Numbered from the stretch's first letter, positions 35,518 to 44,881 are shown. The stretch: DNA of 64,000 nt from Pelosinus fermentans (GCA_002434245.1 DJJR01000036.1:1-64000), one strand, 5' to 3'. Made by a program: numbers and translations. Notes: generated by a model from the sequence alone, not told the origin.

Positions 35518-36528
35518 ATGGGAATTTTTAGTGTAATAGGACCTTTATTTCTAGTGTTGTTGGTAGTAGTGGGTATTGCAATCTTTTTGCATTTTGTACC
35601 CCTTGGTTTATGGATTTCAGCCATTGCTGCTGGAGTGCGGGTAGGCATCTTTACGCTAGTTGGAATGAGGCTTCGGCGCGTGCCTCCTGCCAATATTGTA
35701 TTACCTTTGATTAAAGCCAATAAAGCGGGACTTGAGGTAACTGTAAATCAATTAGAAGCTCATTATTTAGCAGGAGGGAATGTGGATCGTGTGGTAGATG
35801 CTTTAATTGCTGCCCACCGAGCTGAAATTCCTTTGCCTTTTGCCAGGGCTGCTGCTATTGATTTAGCAGGCAGAAATGTTTTAGAAGCCGTACAAATGAG
35901 TGTTAATCCTAAAGTTATTGAAACACCGGTTGTAGCTGCTGTTGCAAAGAATGGGATTGAGCTTAAAGTAAAAGCCCGTGTAACCGTAAGGGCCAATATT
36001 GATCGTTTAGTCGGCGGTGCCGGTGAAGCTACTGTATTAGCCAGGGTTGGTGAGGGAATCATTACCACAGTTGGTTCTTCAAACGACCATAAAGATGTAT
36101 TAGCCAATCCAGATCATATTTCCAAAACTGTTTTATCTAAAGGGCTTGATGCAGGAACGGCATTTGAAATATTATCAATTGATATTGCGGATGTGGATGT
36201 GGGACGTAATATTGGTGCCGAATTACTGACAGATCAGGCAGAAGCTGAGAAACGAATTGCTCAGGCAAAAGCAGAAGAACGAAGAGCTATGGCTGTTGCT
36301 CAAGAACAGGAAATGAAGGCATATACGCAAGAAATGCAGGCTAAGGTTGTAGAAGCGCAGGCAGAAGTCCCTCATGCCCTTTCAGTGGCATTAACTGAAG
36401 GACGTATTGGAGTCATGGATTATTATAATATGAATAATATTGTGGCAGATACGCAAATGCGGGATACTATAGGTAAAGCGGGTCCAGCAGCACCGTCTTC
36501 TAATAGACCTGAAGAACCAGGGAAATAG
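35518..36528 (+). CDS. floA: Flotillin-like protein FloA
   Basis: Scaffold of functional membrane microdomains. The ATG after GGGAGG gives 336 residues, the usual length. An N-terminal hairpin-like hydrophobic region (about 5-50) is followed by the SPFH/PHB domain and an Ala/Glu-rich coiled coil (about 235-290). The ending with Pro-rich residues is typical of FloA. It sits between the NfeD-type protease and a small membrane protein, forming the yqeZ-floA operon of Firmicutes. Confidence 0.96.
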   Translation: MGIFSVIGPLFLVLLVVVGIAIFLHFVPLGLWISAIAAGVRVGIFTLVGMRLRRVPPANIVLPLIKANKAGLEVTVNQLEAHYLAGGNVDRVVDALIAAHRAEIPLPFARAAAIDLAGRNVLEAVQMSVNPKVIETPVVAAVAKNGIELKVKARVTVRANIDRLVGGAGEATVLARVGEGIITTVGSSNDHKDVLANPDHISKTVLSKGLDAGTAFEILSIDIADVDVGRNIGAELLTDQAEAEKRIAQAKAEERRAMAVAQEQEMKAYTQEMQAKVVEAQAEVPHALSVALTEGRIGVMDYYNMNNIVADTQMRDTIGKAGPAAPSSNRPEEPGK

Positions 36529-36536
36529 GTGATATT

Positions 36537-36884
36537 ATGGATGACTTAATACCTTTACTATTAGTTGCTATCATGTACTTAGTACCAGCCGTGTGGCGCA
36601 GATTTATAGCGAAAAATCAAACACAAACGGCGCATGTACCGGAGCAGGTGATCATTCCTGAAATTGAATTTATTCCAGAGGAAAGCCCAGGGGAAATAAA
36701 GGATTATAGTACAAATTTACCATTGGCAATTACCTCTCAAATAGAAACTAGCCATGCTATTGAAGAAGAAACATTGCCGTGGCAAGGTAAACTGACGGAA
36801 AATGTAGTAGTTAATGGTGTAATTTTTGCAGAAATCCTTCAGCCTCCCCGTGCATATCGTCCCTTTGTAGGAAGGATGAAATAA
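36537..36884 (+). CDS. Small membrane-anchored protein of unknown function
   Basis: A 115-residue protein with one N-terminal hydrophobic helix (LIPLLLVAIMYLVPAVW) and an acidic, probably disordered tail with a conserved-looking end (ILQPPRAYRPF). I do not recognise the family. It starts eight bases after floA with GGTGAT upstream, so it should be co-translated with the flotillin. In Bacillus this slot is held by yqfB; no clear similarity is visible. A scaffold partner of FloA is possible. Confidence 0.75.
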   Translation: MDDLIPLLLVAIMYLVPAVWRRFIAKNQTQTAHVPEQVIIPEIEFIPEESPGEIKDYSTNLPLAITSQIETSHAIEEETLPWQGKLTENVVVNGVIFAEILQPPRAYRPFVGRMK

Positions 36885-36940
36885 AGATAATCATTGTATT
36901 CCATTGCAAAATAATTACCATAAAGTTTTATATCTAGAGA

Positions 36941-36975
36941 AAAATAACAGGGAAAATAACCCCTGTTATTTTTTT
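36941..36975 (+). terminator. Terminator of the floA operon
   Basis: AAAATAACAGGG pairs with CCCTGTTATTTT and is followed by more T. Confidence 0.88.
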
Positions 36976-37071
36976 TGTTATTTTGTGCAACATACATATG
37001 TAAGGGTGACTGTTTTTTTAAGACAGAAGGAGAATCATTCATATAAATAGTAGAAAGGGGCGTGAACATCT

Positions 37072-38595
37072 ATGGAGACAGAGTATAAAGGAAGATTAAC
37101 CTATGCAAAAGGTACATCAATCGAATTTGTGGTCGCACCTAACCAAGATGTTGATTTTGGTGATATTTTAGTAATAGAAGGTAATAATAATGATCGTTTT
37201 TATATCAGGGCTCATGATTTTAAGGTGAAATCACGCTGGTCAGGTTTAAATGGTGTAGGTTACTTAATGAGTAAATTAGATGAAAATGGTCAGGTAGAAA
37301 ATCAAGAAGAATTAGATTTTTATATGGGTGGTAACCATACTGTAAAAATTGGTTTGGCAGAACAATTGTGCTATGTTAATGATAAAGGGCAACTATTGAA
37401 TCCTAAAACCTGCCCAGATTTTTTTTGTCAAGTGAGAACGTTAAATGCTCAAGATTCAAGTTTGCTTTCTGAAATTAAAGGTGATTTAGAAATTGGATTC
37501 TTGAAAAGCGGGCGAGGAGCATTGACAATGCCTGTTGGAATTTATGGTGCTAAATCCATAACGGAACATATTGGTATATTTGGGACTACGGGATCAGGTA
37601 AAAGTAATGTAGTAAAAGTGCTTGCAAGTTCTGTAATTGATAGTGGAAATTATGGTTTGCTAATTTTTGATGTGCATAACGAATATTTTAAAGACTTATC
37701 CTCTCATCCAATGTCAAGAGAGCGTTTATGTGTGTATCATACAGATGACAAGCAGTATGGAAAAACGATTGAAGTTAATTTTTCGGAAGTGGGTCCAGAA
37801 GATATTACTGCTTGCGCTACCTTCACAGAACCTCAGCTGGATGCAATTTATAAATTGTCATCTATGTGGAAAGAAGATTGGATGCGCTATGTTCTGCAAT
37901 ACGATACAAAAGATATAATCGATGAATTAGCTGGATGCACAGGGCAAAAATTTCACTCTCGAACCATCGGGAAAATAAAGAGCATTTGTTGGAACTTAGA
38001 GCAGGAGTTGCATGTAAAGCAGGAAGAAGCTGCAATCATTTCTCAAATTATCACGGAATTAGAACAAGGCAAGGTTGTACTAGTAGAGTTGAAGAATATT
38101 TCACCTGTAGGGGAGCAAGCCTTATCCACTTTATTATCTAAAAAACTTTTAAATAATTATGCTGGCAAAACGGAAGAAGAACGTAGCCAAATAAAGCCAG
38201 TATTAATTGTGTTAGAAGAAGCTCATCGGTTTTTAGGTAAAAAAGAAAATAGCAGTAGTAATGTATTCTCTCGTCTGGTGAGCGAGGCACGAAAATTTAA
38301 TTTGGGAATGTGCGTAGTAGATCAGCAGCCTCGTTTGCTGGCAGATAAAGTATTATCTCAGTTAAATACGCTATTCATTCTTGGCTTGGCTTCTAAGGCT
38401 GACCGCAGTAAGATAGAAGCAATGTGTCGTAAAGATATATTGCAGCAGCGTAATGAAATAAAAAATTTAGATTGTGGTGAGATGATAGTAGCAACTAACT
38501 ATATGCGCTTTGCAGCTCCTGTAAAAGTTCATAAATTTGAAAATTTCTTGCAACAACGATATGCTGACTATATACCAGCATTGCCCATTGTATAA
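37072..38595 (+). CDS. HerA/DUF87-type ATPase
   Basis: A 507-residue hexameric-type DNA translocase of the HerA-FtsK superfamily. An N-terminal HAS-barrel-like region (about 1-100) is followed by the ATPase core, with Walker A GTTGSGKSN near residue 170, Walker B VLIVLEEAH near 380, and an arginine-finger-bearing region downstream. Archaeal HerA works with the nuclease NurA in end resection. No nurA or other nuclease gene is adjacent here. It has its own GGGG-type ribosome-binding site and lies between two terminators, so it is a single-gene unit inserted between the floA operon and yqfC. Role in DNA repair or defence is unproven. Confidence 0.88.
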   Translation: METEYKGRLTYAKGTSIEFVVAPNQDVDFGDILVIEGNNNDRFYIRAHDFKVKSRWSGLNGVGYLMSKLDENGQVENQEELDFYMGGNHTVKIGLAEQLCYVNDKGQLLNPKTCPDFFCQVRTLNAQDSSLLSEIKGDLEIGFLKSGRGALTMPVGIYGAKSITEHIGIFGTTGSGKSNVVKVLASSVIDSGNYGLLIFDVHNEYFKDLSSHPMSRERLCVYHTDDKQYGKTIEVNFSEVGPEDITACATFTEPQLDAIYKLSSMWKEDWMRYVLQYDTKDIIDELAGCTGQKFHSRTIGKIKSICWNLEQELHVKQEEAAIISQIITELEQGKVVLVELKNISPVGEQALSTLLSKKLLNNYAGKTEEERSQIKPVLIVLEEAHRFLGKKENSSSNVFSRLVSEARKFNLGMCVVDQQPRLLADKVLSQLNTLFILGLASKADRSKIEAMCRKDILQQRNEIKNLDCGEMIVATNYMRFAAPVKVHKFENFLQQRYADYIPALPIV

Positions 38596-38622
38596 GCGTG
38601 GAAAATATCCACGCTTTTTCTT
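38594..38622 (+). terminator. Terminator after the HerA gene
   Basis: AAGCGTGGA pairs with TCCACGCTT around AAATA, followed by a T-run; it begins within the stop codon region. Confidence 0.85.
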
Positions 38623-38662
38623 ATAATATGGAATTTATAAGTTTTTTTGGTGCGAAAATACG

Positions 38663-38739
38663 GAACGGCGAAGAGGCGAAGTTAATAGGTCGAGTATGTT
38701 TACTTCGTGCTCTTCCTATTCTTCGCGTCTTCGCGGTTC
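38663..38739. repeat. Short palindromic repeat, GCGAAG type
   Basis: The element starts GAACGGCGAAGAGGCGAAG and ends CTTCGCGTCTTCGCGGTTC. The ends are imperfect inverted repeats and are far more GC-rich than the AT-rich flanks. It is the same class as 29196-29290 but with GCGAAG units. It lies between the HerA terminator and yqfC. Confidence 0.65.
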
Positions 38740-38860
38740 AAAAGGTCTTGTTTTTAAAGGTGTAAAGTATTTTTTATTTGCTATGCTAGCTGTTGTTTTA
38801 CCCTGTTGTACTACATGTTGGTTTTAAGCATATATATTTATATAGAGGGAGGGGGTTGTT

Positions 38861-39139
38861 GTGCAGTATCGTAGAAATAGGCATTTACAACGTTTAGCTG
38901 GCATATTAGAAATTCCTCAGGATATTGTGCTGGATTTGCCCCGCATTACGATGTTGGGTAACAAACAGTTATTATTGGAAAATCATAAAGGCATTATTGA
39001 GTATACTCCTTCGTTGGTACGTATAAAATTAGACCAGGGTGAACTTATCATTTGCGGTAAAGATCTAACACTTGGTAATTTACAGGTGGAACAAATATTG
39101 GTTGAAGGTACTGTGGAGGAAGTCAAGTATGATACGTAA
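38861..39139 (+). CDS. yqfC: Sporulation protein YqfC
   Basis: A 92-residue member of the YabP/YqfC family, made in the mother cell under sigma-E in Bacillus. The pattern LEIPQDIVLDLPRITMLGN and the GIIEYTPSLVRIKL segment are typical. The GTG start follows AGGGAGGGGG. It overlaps yqfD by 11 bases. This is further evidence of sporulation. Confidence 0.93.
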   Translation: MQYRRNRHLQRLAGILEIPQDIVLDLPRITMLGNKQLLLENHKGIIEYTPSLVRIKLDQGELIICGKDLTLGNLQVEQILVEGTVEEVKYDT

Positions 39140-40361
39140 TATGTCCCATTACATTCATGGTACTGTTAAAATAAAGGTTAGTGGGCCTATGCCTGAGAAG
39201 TTTATTAATTTGTGTGTTATGAAAAATATCTTTTTATGGGGCCTTACTAAGAAAAATGAAGGACTTTTTGTTTGTATGAGTCTTTCGGATTTTTTTTCCA
39301 TTAGACCTATCGTACGTAATAGTAAGAATCATATTAAAGTAGTAAGATATTATGGATTTCCATTTTTAATAAATAAAATAAAAAAACGTAAAATGATGGT
39401 AATTGGTTTAATTCTATTTTTATGTGTACTTAATACTTTGGTATCTTATATCTGGTTTATCGATATTATAGGTAATAAAGCGATACCTGCTCAGCAAATT
39501 AGAGATCTTATAGCGGAAAATGGGCTAAGACCTGGTATGCTTAAAAGTGATATTCCTGTAAAAAATATTGAGAATCAAGTAGCATTCACATTGCCTGAGG
39601 TTGCTTGGGTCGGAATTCGTTTCACTGGTATACATGCAGTCGTAGAAATCGTGGAGAAAACAATTTCCAAGCCTCAAGATAAAGAACCAGCCGACATTGT
39701 AGCAGTAAAAGATGGCGTTATTACAGAAATTATTGCCTTATCTGGACAGAGTGCCGTTAAAAAAGGTGATACAGTGAAAAAAGGAGATGTACTGATTAAA
39801 GGAGTTAGCTATGAGGGAGCAGTGGTGGATTCTACTACGATAAACCCGCCTCAGCAAAAAATTAGAGCCAAGGGTATTGTTAAAGCGCGGGTCTGGTATG
39901 AAAGTTATGGAGAATCTGAACTGTTAACAACTGTTCATGAAAGGACAGGACGTCAGAATATTGGTGTTGTCCTAAGAATTGGACAACAGGAATTCCAATT
40001 GAAGAAAGTTGCAGTAAAACCAGATGATTTGGTGGAAGTAGATACCTTTAAGAAAAAGCTTTTCTGGTGGAGGAATCACAATATAATTGTCGAATCTACT
40101 ATAAGTACATATTATGAACTTGATGAAAAGAGAGTTGAAATAGGTATAGAGGAAGCGAAAGAGCAAAGTAAGTCTAGGGCTTTTACATCATTACAATCCT
40201 TAATTCCTGAAACAGCACATGTAGTATCAAGGAATATTGAAGTATTGCAAATGCCCGAAAAAAATTTGGTTCGCGTTAAAGTTAATGTAGAAACAGTTGA
40301 AGATATTGGTGAATTTACGAGTATAACTATAAAAAATGAGGTTAGTGCACCGCCAAAATAG
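39129..40361 (+). CDS. yqfD: Sporulation protein YqfD
   Basis: Membrane protein required for normal sporulation in Bacillus, with a mother-cell role. The ATG six to eight bases after GGAGGA gives 410 residues. An N-terminal domain (about 1-85) is followed by a membrane helix (about 92-112, MMVIGLILFLCVLNTLVSY) and a large extracytoplasmic part with POTRA-like and hammerhead-like stretches (about 190-240). An upstream in-frame start is within yqfC and rejected. In Bacillus phoH follows; here it does not. Confidence 0.92.
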   Translation: MIRNMSHYIHGTVKIKVSGPMPEKFINLCVMKNIFLWGLTKKNEGLFVCMSLSDFFSIRPIVRNSKNHIKVVRYYGFPFLINKIKKRKMMVIGLILFLCVLNTLVSYIWFIDIIGNKAIPAQQIRDLIAENGLRPGMLKSDIPVKNIENQVAFTLPEVAWVGIRFTGIHAVVEIVEKTISKPQDKEPADIVAVKDGVITEIIALSGQSAVKKGDTVKKGDVLIKGVSYEGAVVDSTTINPPQQKIRAKGIVKARVWYESYGESELLTTVHERTGRQNIGVVLRIGQQEFQLKKVAVKPDDLVEVDTFKKKLFWWRNHNIIVESTISTYYELDEKRVEIGIEEAKEQSKSRAFTSLQSLIPETAHVVSRNIEVLQMPEKNLVRVKVNVETVEDIGEFTSITIKNEVSAPPK

Positions 40362-40383
40362 AATTGATGATAGAGTTAAAATA

Positions 40384-40440
40384 TGAAAAAGGGCTTGCAT
40401 TTTGCTATAATCTGACAAGATGCCTAGGAAAGCCCTTTCT
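40384..40440 (+). terminator. Possible hairpin downstream of yqfD
   Basis: AAAGGGCTT pairs with AAGCCCTTT across a 33-base loop, followed by TCTTCTCTTTT. A long loop makes it a weak terminator candidate. Confidence 0.4.
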
Positions 40441-40533
40441 TCTCTTTTATTACTCATAGGAATGATCCTAGTTGGAAGTTCTTATAATGACGAGAACAAG
40501 TGGTTAAGAATAGGATTTAGGGTAATGGGGTAA
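40420..40533 (+). CDS. Candidate 37-residue hydrophobic peptide
   Basis: An open frame from ATG to TAA gives 37 residues: a hydrophobic stretch (SSLLLLIGMILVGSSY) and then WLRIGFRVMG. It fills the place where phoH normally lies. There is no clear Shine-Dalgarno and the frame overlaps the hairpin at 40384-40440, so it may be chance. TATAAT at 40405-40410 just upstream is a possible -10 box. Listed only as a candidate. Confidence 0.25.
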   Translation: MPRKALSSLLLLIGMILVGSSYNDENKWLRIGFRVMG

Positions 40534-40608
40534 ACTCTTATTGTTATTTATTGCCAAAGATCTGATTGTACATTGAATCTCATGTTGCTAAATATGGAGT
40601 TGAAATTC

Positions 40609-42792
40609 GTGATATCATTAAATAATAAGTTGCGAGCATTTTTTACTCAGCCTACAAGTATATATGGAAAGCCAATTGCACGGCGACTTGTATTAGGAGT
40701 AGCTTTTTTTCTGTTGTTCATGATTATTTTATCATCTGATTTTGTCTCGGATAAAGTATCTCTTGAAGTCGGACAAGTTAGTGAGCGTGATGTAATAGCA
40801 CCAAGGACGGTTGCATATGTAGATGTAATAAAGACGAAAAAATTTGAAGATGAAGTCTTAGCCAGTGTAGCAAATGTCTATGATTTAGATGTTACTGCAA
40901 TCGCTAAAGCCGAAGAAAATATAGGCATGATTTTTAACGAGGCAAAGCAAGTTGTAGGAAATAAGGAGCTAGTTTCAGCAGAACAAAAAAAAGAAAAATT
41001 ACAGCAGGGGTTGCCGCTGCCATTGCCTAATAATGTTCTTGATGGATTAGTTCACCTTGATGCGGCATCAATGATCAATGCAGAGGAACAGTCTAAATCT
41101 ATTTTACGTAAATTCTTTCAGCGAGGTATTCGTGATGATGATTTAGATATTGCCAGAAAGCATATTGTAATTGAAACAGAAGAAATGGGTTTAGATAAAA
41201 GGGTTGAGTCTGTAATAGCCGGAATTGGACAAGCACTATTAAAACCAAATTTTATTTTAAATGTTCGTGAAACGGACAAACGCAAACAGTCCGCTATAAA
41301 CAGTATGGAACCAGTACGGGAAACAGTAAAAAAAGGTCAGATAATGGTAAGACGCGGAGACATCGTCACTCCTGAACAAATTCACGCTGTAGAAGAATTA
41401 GGCTTATCTAAAGGGCATGTTAATGAAATGCGTATATTTGGGCTTGCCATTTTTGTTATAGCTGTCATGATTATTATTTTGGGATACATGTATCGGTTTG
41501 CTTACCCGATTTATATAAATGATTTACATTTAGTGTTATTAGGATTAATTACGCTGGTAACCTTATTACTGGGGAAGGCTGCTCATTATTATTCTGATTT
41601 TTCTGCTCCAATTGCTGCTGGAGCTCTTCTCGTTGCCATATTGATCGATGCTCGCCTAGGAGTAGTGATTAGTATTGCTTTAGCACTGTTATTTGGCATT
41701 ATTGTTGAACATGATTTACGAGCCGTATCAACAGTGCTAATTGGAAGCCTGATTGGTGTTTATAGTGTATCAAAGATGGCTCATGGTTATAGTCTGACAA
41801 AAACAGGAATTATCATTGCTGGCGTTAATTTTGTAGTGATTGGTGCCACTGGTTTCATTGAGCAATTAAATAGTTCACAAATTCTCATGCAAGGAGTACA
41901 GGGTATTGTAAGCGGTATTGCAGCTTCTGTTATTACAACTGGGCTCCTACCTTATTTAGAAAATGCTTTTAATATCACTACACCCTTAAAGTTATTGGAC
42001 TTAGCGCAGCCTAATCATCCTTTGTTGCAACGTCTGCTTTTAGATGCTCCAGGAAGTTACCATCATAGCGTCTTAGTTGGAAATTTAGCAGAAACAGCTG
42101 CAGGTTATATCCAGGCAGATCCCGTCACTGTGCGCGTAGGGGCATATTATCATGATATTGGTAAAATTAAACGACCTTACTTTTTTGTGGAAAATCAAGC
42201 AGGGAATGAAAATCCTCATGATAAAATAGCACCTTCGTTAAGTACCTTAATTGTAACCTCACATATCAAAGATGGCGTTGATTTGTGCCGTGAGTATAAA
42301 TTGCCTCAGATTATTATTGATATTGTGCAACAGCATCATGGTACAATGTTAGTGTCCTATTTTTACAAAAGGGCCACCGAAAATGAGCATAGTGAATGCA
42401 TTATTGAGGCCGATTTTCGGTATGAAGGTCCACGTCCTCAGAGTAAAGAGGCAGCTCTTATTATGCTGGCGGATGCTTGTGAGGCGGCAGTACGATCCAT
42501 TGGCAAACCCAATAAAAATCGAATAGAAGCAACTGTTCGTAAAATCATTCGTGAACGATTACATGATGGGCAATTAGATGAATGCAATGTAACATTAAAG
42601 GACTTGAACGTAATCGGCGATGTATTTATTCGAGTTCTTTCCAGTATGTTTCATACCCGGATTGAATACCCCGATACATTGAAAGAGCTGGAGAGGAGAA
42701 AAGCAAAGAATGGAAATAGCAATAAGCAGTCCTCTGCAAAAGATGATAGTAACACTGGAAATGGAGCAGATAGTGAAATCGGTGTTAAATAA
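40609..42792 (+). CDS. pgpH: 7TM-HD phosphodiesterase PgpH (YqfF)
   Basis: Membrane-bound phosphodiesterase that hydrolyses cyclic di-AMP. The GTG nine bases after GGAG gives about 727 residues; an ATG 15 bases upstream is the alternative. An N-terminal helix (about 25-45) leads to an extracellular 7TMR-HDED domain (about 50-275), a seven-helix membrane block (about 280-480), and a cytoplasmic HD domain. HD-domain motifs include SYHHSVLVGNLAE, AYYHDIGKIKRPYFF and QQHHGT. It overlaps ybeY by 83 bases. Confidence 0.94.
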   Translation: MISLNNKLRAFFTQPTSIYGKPIARRLVLGVAFFLLFMIILSSDFVSDKVSLEVGQVSERDVIAPRTVAYVDVIKTKKFEDEVLASVANVYDLDVTAIAKAEENIGMIFNEAKQVVGNKELVSAEQKKEKLQQGLPLPLPNNVLDGLVHLDAASMINAEEQSKSILRKFFQRGIRDDDLDIARKHIVIETEEMGLDKRVESVIAGIGQALLKPNFILNVRETDKRKQSAINSMEPVRETVKKGQIMVRRGDIVTPEQIHAVEELGLSKGHVNEMRIFGLAIFVIAVMIIILGYMYRFAYPIYINDLHLVLLGLITLVTLLLGKAAHYYSDFSAPIAAGALLVAILIDARLGVVISIALALLFGIIVEHDLRAVSTVLIGSLIGVYSVSKMAHGYSLTKTGIIIAGVNFVVIGATGFIEQLNSSQILMQGVQGIVSGIAASVITTGLLPYLENAFNITTPLKLLDLAQPNHPLLQRLLLDAPGSYHHSVLVGNLAETAAGYIQADPVTVRVGAYYHDIGKIKRPYFFVENQAGNENPHDKIAPSLSTLIVTSHIKDGVDLCREYKLPQIIIDIVQQHHGTMLVSYFYKRATENEHSECIIEADFRYEGPRPQSKEAALIMLADACEAAVRSIGKPNKNRIEATVRKIIRERLHDGQLDECNVTLKDLNVIGDVFIRVLSSMFHTRIEYPDTLKELERRKAKNGNSNKQSSAKDDSNTGNGADSEIGVK

Positions 42793-43177
42793 AACTGCTG
42801 AAGTCTATGGAATTGGGTCTCATACAGAGGTGAGTGTTGTCTTGGCTGATGATGGTTACATTCATCAGTTAAATCGACAATATCGAGGAAAAGACTGCTC
42901 TACTGATGTATTATCCTTTGCGTTAAATGAAGGAGAAGAGCCTCAAATCCTTAATGAACCAGAAGAGGTTTTACTAGGTGATATTATTATTTCTCTTGAA
43001 ACCGCAGCGCGGCAAGCCGAGGAATATGGACATAGTTTAGAACGTGAATTAGCTTACTTAACAACTCATGGCATCTTACATCTGTTGGGATATGACCATA
43101 TGACAGAGGATGAAAAAGCAGAAATGCGTCAGGAAGAAGAACATATCTTATTTTTGTTAGGCATTACTCGTGTATAA
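42710..43177 (+). CDS. ybeY: Endoribonuclease YbeY
   Basis: Zinc-dependent single-strand RNase for 16S rRNA 3'-end maturation and ribosome quality control. The 155 residues carry the metal motif H-x3-H-x5-H as HGILHLLGYDH near residue 120. The ATG follows GAGAGGAGAAA, but lies inside the pgpH coding region, giving an 83-base overlap in another frame. It abuts dgkA with a one-base overlap. Confidence 0.95.
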   Translation: MEIAISSPLQKMIVTLEMEQIVKSVLNKTAEVYGIGSHTEVSVVLADDGYIHQLNRQYRGKDCSTDVLSFALNEGEEPQILNEPEEVLLGDIIISLETAARQAEEYGHSLERELAYLTTHGILHLLGYDHMTEDEKAEMRQEEEHILFLLGITRV

Positions 43178-43530
43178 TGAGAAAGAAGCAAAGTTTGCTA
43201 ATTTCCATTAAAAGTGCTTTTGAGGGGATCTATTATTGCGCTATCCATGAGCGCAATATGAAAATTCACATTGGAGCGGGGCTAACTGTAGGATTTTTAT
43301 CTTGGTGGCTTGCATTAGATAAATATGAAATACTGATCTTATTAGTAACTGTAGAAGGGGTATTAGTAGCTGAGATGATCAATACGGTTGTGGAAACGCT
43401 GGTGAATTTGATATCGCCAGAGCGTCATCCTCTGGCAAAAATAGCTAAAGATGTAGCTGCTGGAGCTGTTTTGATTACCGCTATATTTTCATTAGTTGTT
43501 GGGTATATGCTCTTTTTTTCAAAACTTTAA
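43177..43530 (+). CDS. dgkA: Diacylglycerol/undecaprenol kinase
   Basis: Small integral membrane kinase. Gram-positive members phosphorylate undecaprenol to regenerate the lipid carrier of cell-wall synthesis. The 117 residues show three membrane helices and the signature EMINTVVETLVNLISPE. It is coupled to ybeY (start within its stop codon) and followed by cdd, as in Bacillus. Confidence 0.94.
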   Translation: MRKKQSLLISIKSAFEGIYYCAIHERNMKIHIGAGLTVGFLSWWLALDKYEILILLVTVEGVLVAEMINTVVETLVNLISPERHPLAKIAKDVAAGAVLITAIFSLVVGYMLFFSKL

Positions 43531-43550
43531 AAAAGGTAAAGGGGCGTATT

Positions 43551-43955
43551 ATGAAAAAATTAATTCAAGCAGCAAAATCTGGAAGAGAGTGTGCTTATGT
43601 GCCTTATTCAAACTTTAAAGTGGGTGCTGCAGTATTAACAAAGAATGGAAAGATATATACCGGCTGTAATGTTGAAAATGCTTCTTATGGCTTGTCTAAT
43701 TGTGCAGAACGTACAGCTATTTTTAAGGCTGTTTCTGAAGGACATCAAGAATTGACAGCGATAGCTATTGTGGCGGATACGATAAAGCCTGTAGCGCCTT
43801 GCGGAGCTTGCAGGCAGGTAATGTCTGAGTTTGGTATTAGTAAAGTGATTATGAGTAATCTGCAAGAGGAAGAATACATTGTTACTTTAGAAGAGTTATT
43901 ACCCTATTCCTTTGAAAAAAAACATTTGTCAGGAGAAAAGAATTATGGAAGTTAA
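43551..43955 (+). CDS. cdd: Cytidine deaminase
   Basis: Zinc enzyme converting cytidine and deoxycytidine to the uridine forms in pyrimidine salvage. The 134 residues carry NVENASYGLSNCAERTA near residue 42 and PCGACRQVMSEF near 83, which hold the zinc ligands and catalytic Glu. It overlaps the era start by 11 bases. Confidence 0.96.
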   Translation: MKKLIQAAKSGRECAYVPYSNFKVGAAVLTKNGKIYTGCNVENASYGLSNCAERTAIFKAVSEGHQELTAIAIVADTIKPVAPCGACRQVMSEFGISKVIMSNLQEEEYIVTLEELLPYSFEKKHLSGEKNYGS

Positions 43956-44841
43956 TAAGGATCATAAGTCAGGGTTTGTTTCAGTAATTGGCAGACCAAA
44001 TGTTGGTAAATCTACTTTAATTAATAGTCTTATTGGGCAGAAAGTCGTCATTATGTCAGATAAACCTCAGACTACGCGTAATAAGATTATGTGTGTTCTT
44101 ACACTCGATGATGCACAAATTTTATTTATTGATACGCCTGGTATACATAAACCTAAGCATAAATTAGGCGAATACATGCTTAAAGCAGCAGAAAACACGC
44201 TGCGTGAAGTAGACGTCATTTTTTTTGTTGTAGATGCTACTGAGGATATTGGTGGAGGCGAGCGATACATACTGGAATTATTATCACTAGTTAAAACACC
44301 AGTTATTTTAGTAGTCAATAAAATTGATAAGATCGAAAAAACCAAACTGCTGCCAATCATACAAAAGTATTCTGCTTGTTATGATTTTGTAGGTGTGGTA
44401 CCTATTTCTGCGATGGAACATACCAATCTGGATGGTTTGATTATAGAAGTGAAAAAATATTTAGAACCTGGTCCTCAATATTATCCGGATGATATGATTA
44501 CAGATCAGCCGGAACGTTTGGTAATTGCCGAGATGATTCGAGAGAAAGTTCTTCATGCTACAAGAGATGAAATTCCCCATTCTATTGCTGTGGATATTGA
44601 GGAAATCACAACTAGAGCTAATGAAGATTTATACATCCGTGCTGTGGTTTATGTAGAACGGGAATCTCAGAAAGGAATTGTAATTGGTGCTAAAGGACAA
44701 TTGCTAAAAGAAGTGGGGAAGCTGGCACGGATTGATATTGAAAATCTTTTAGGATCAAAAATATTTTTAGATTTATGGGTTAAAGTGAAAAAAGACTGGC
44801 GTAATAAAGAAGGCAGCCTGCGAAGCTTTGGTTATGAGTAA
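43945..44841 (+). CDS. era: GTPase Era
   Basis: Essential GTPase that binds 16S rRNA and assists 30S maturation. The ATG after AGGAGAAAAG gives 298 residues. G1 is GRPNVGKST (near residue 16), G2 includes PQTTR, G3 is DTPGIHKPKH, and G4 is NKIDK. The C-terminal KH domain carries VIGAKGQLLKEVG. An earlier in-frame ATG lies before the Shine-Dalgarno. In Bacillus yqzL and recO follow directly; here a CNNM gene is inserted. Confidence 0.97.
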   Translation: MEVNKDHKSGFVSVIGRPNVGKSTLINSLIGQKVVIMSDKPQTTRNKIMCVLTLDDAQILFIDTPGIHKPKHKLGEYMLKAAENTLREVDVIFFVVDATEDIGGGERYILELLSLVKTPVILVVNKIDKIEKTKLLPIIQKYSACYDFVGVVPISAMEHTNLDGLIIEVKKYLEPGPQYYPDDMITDQPERLVIAEMIREKVLHATRDEIPHSIAVDIEEITTRANEDLYIRAVVYVERESQKGIVIGAKGQLLKEVGKLARIDIENLLGSKIFLDLWVKVKKDWRNKEGSLRSFGYE

Positions 44842-44881
44842 AAGTTGATCGCTACAAACTTCATTAGATAATTATTTGCTG

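Noticed and set aside
42710..42792. Treating the 83-base pgpH/ybeY overlap as a frameshift error.
   Set aside because: Both proteins have normal ends and the ybeY start has its own ribosome-binding site.
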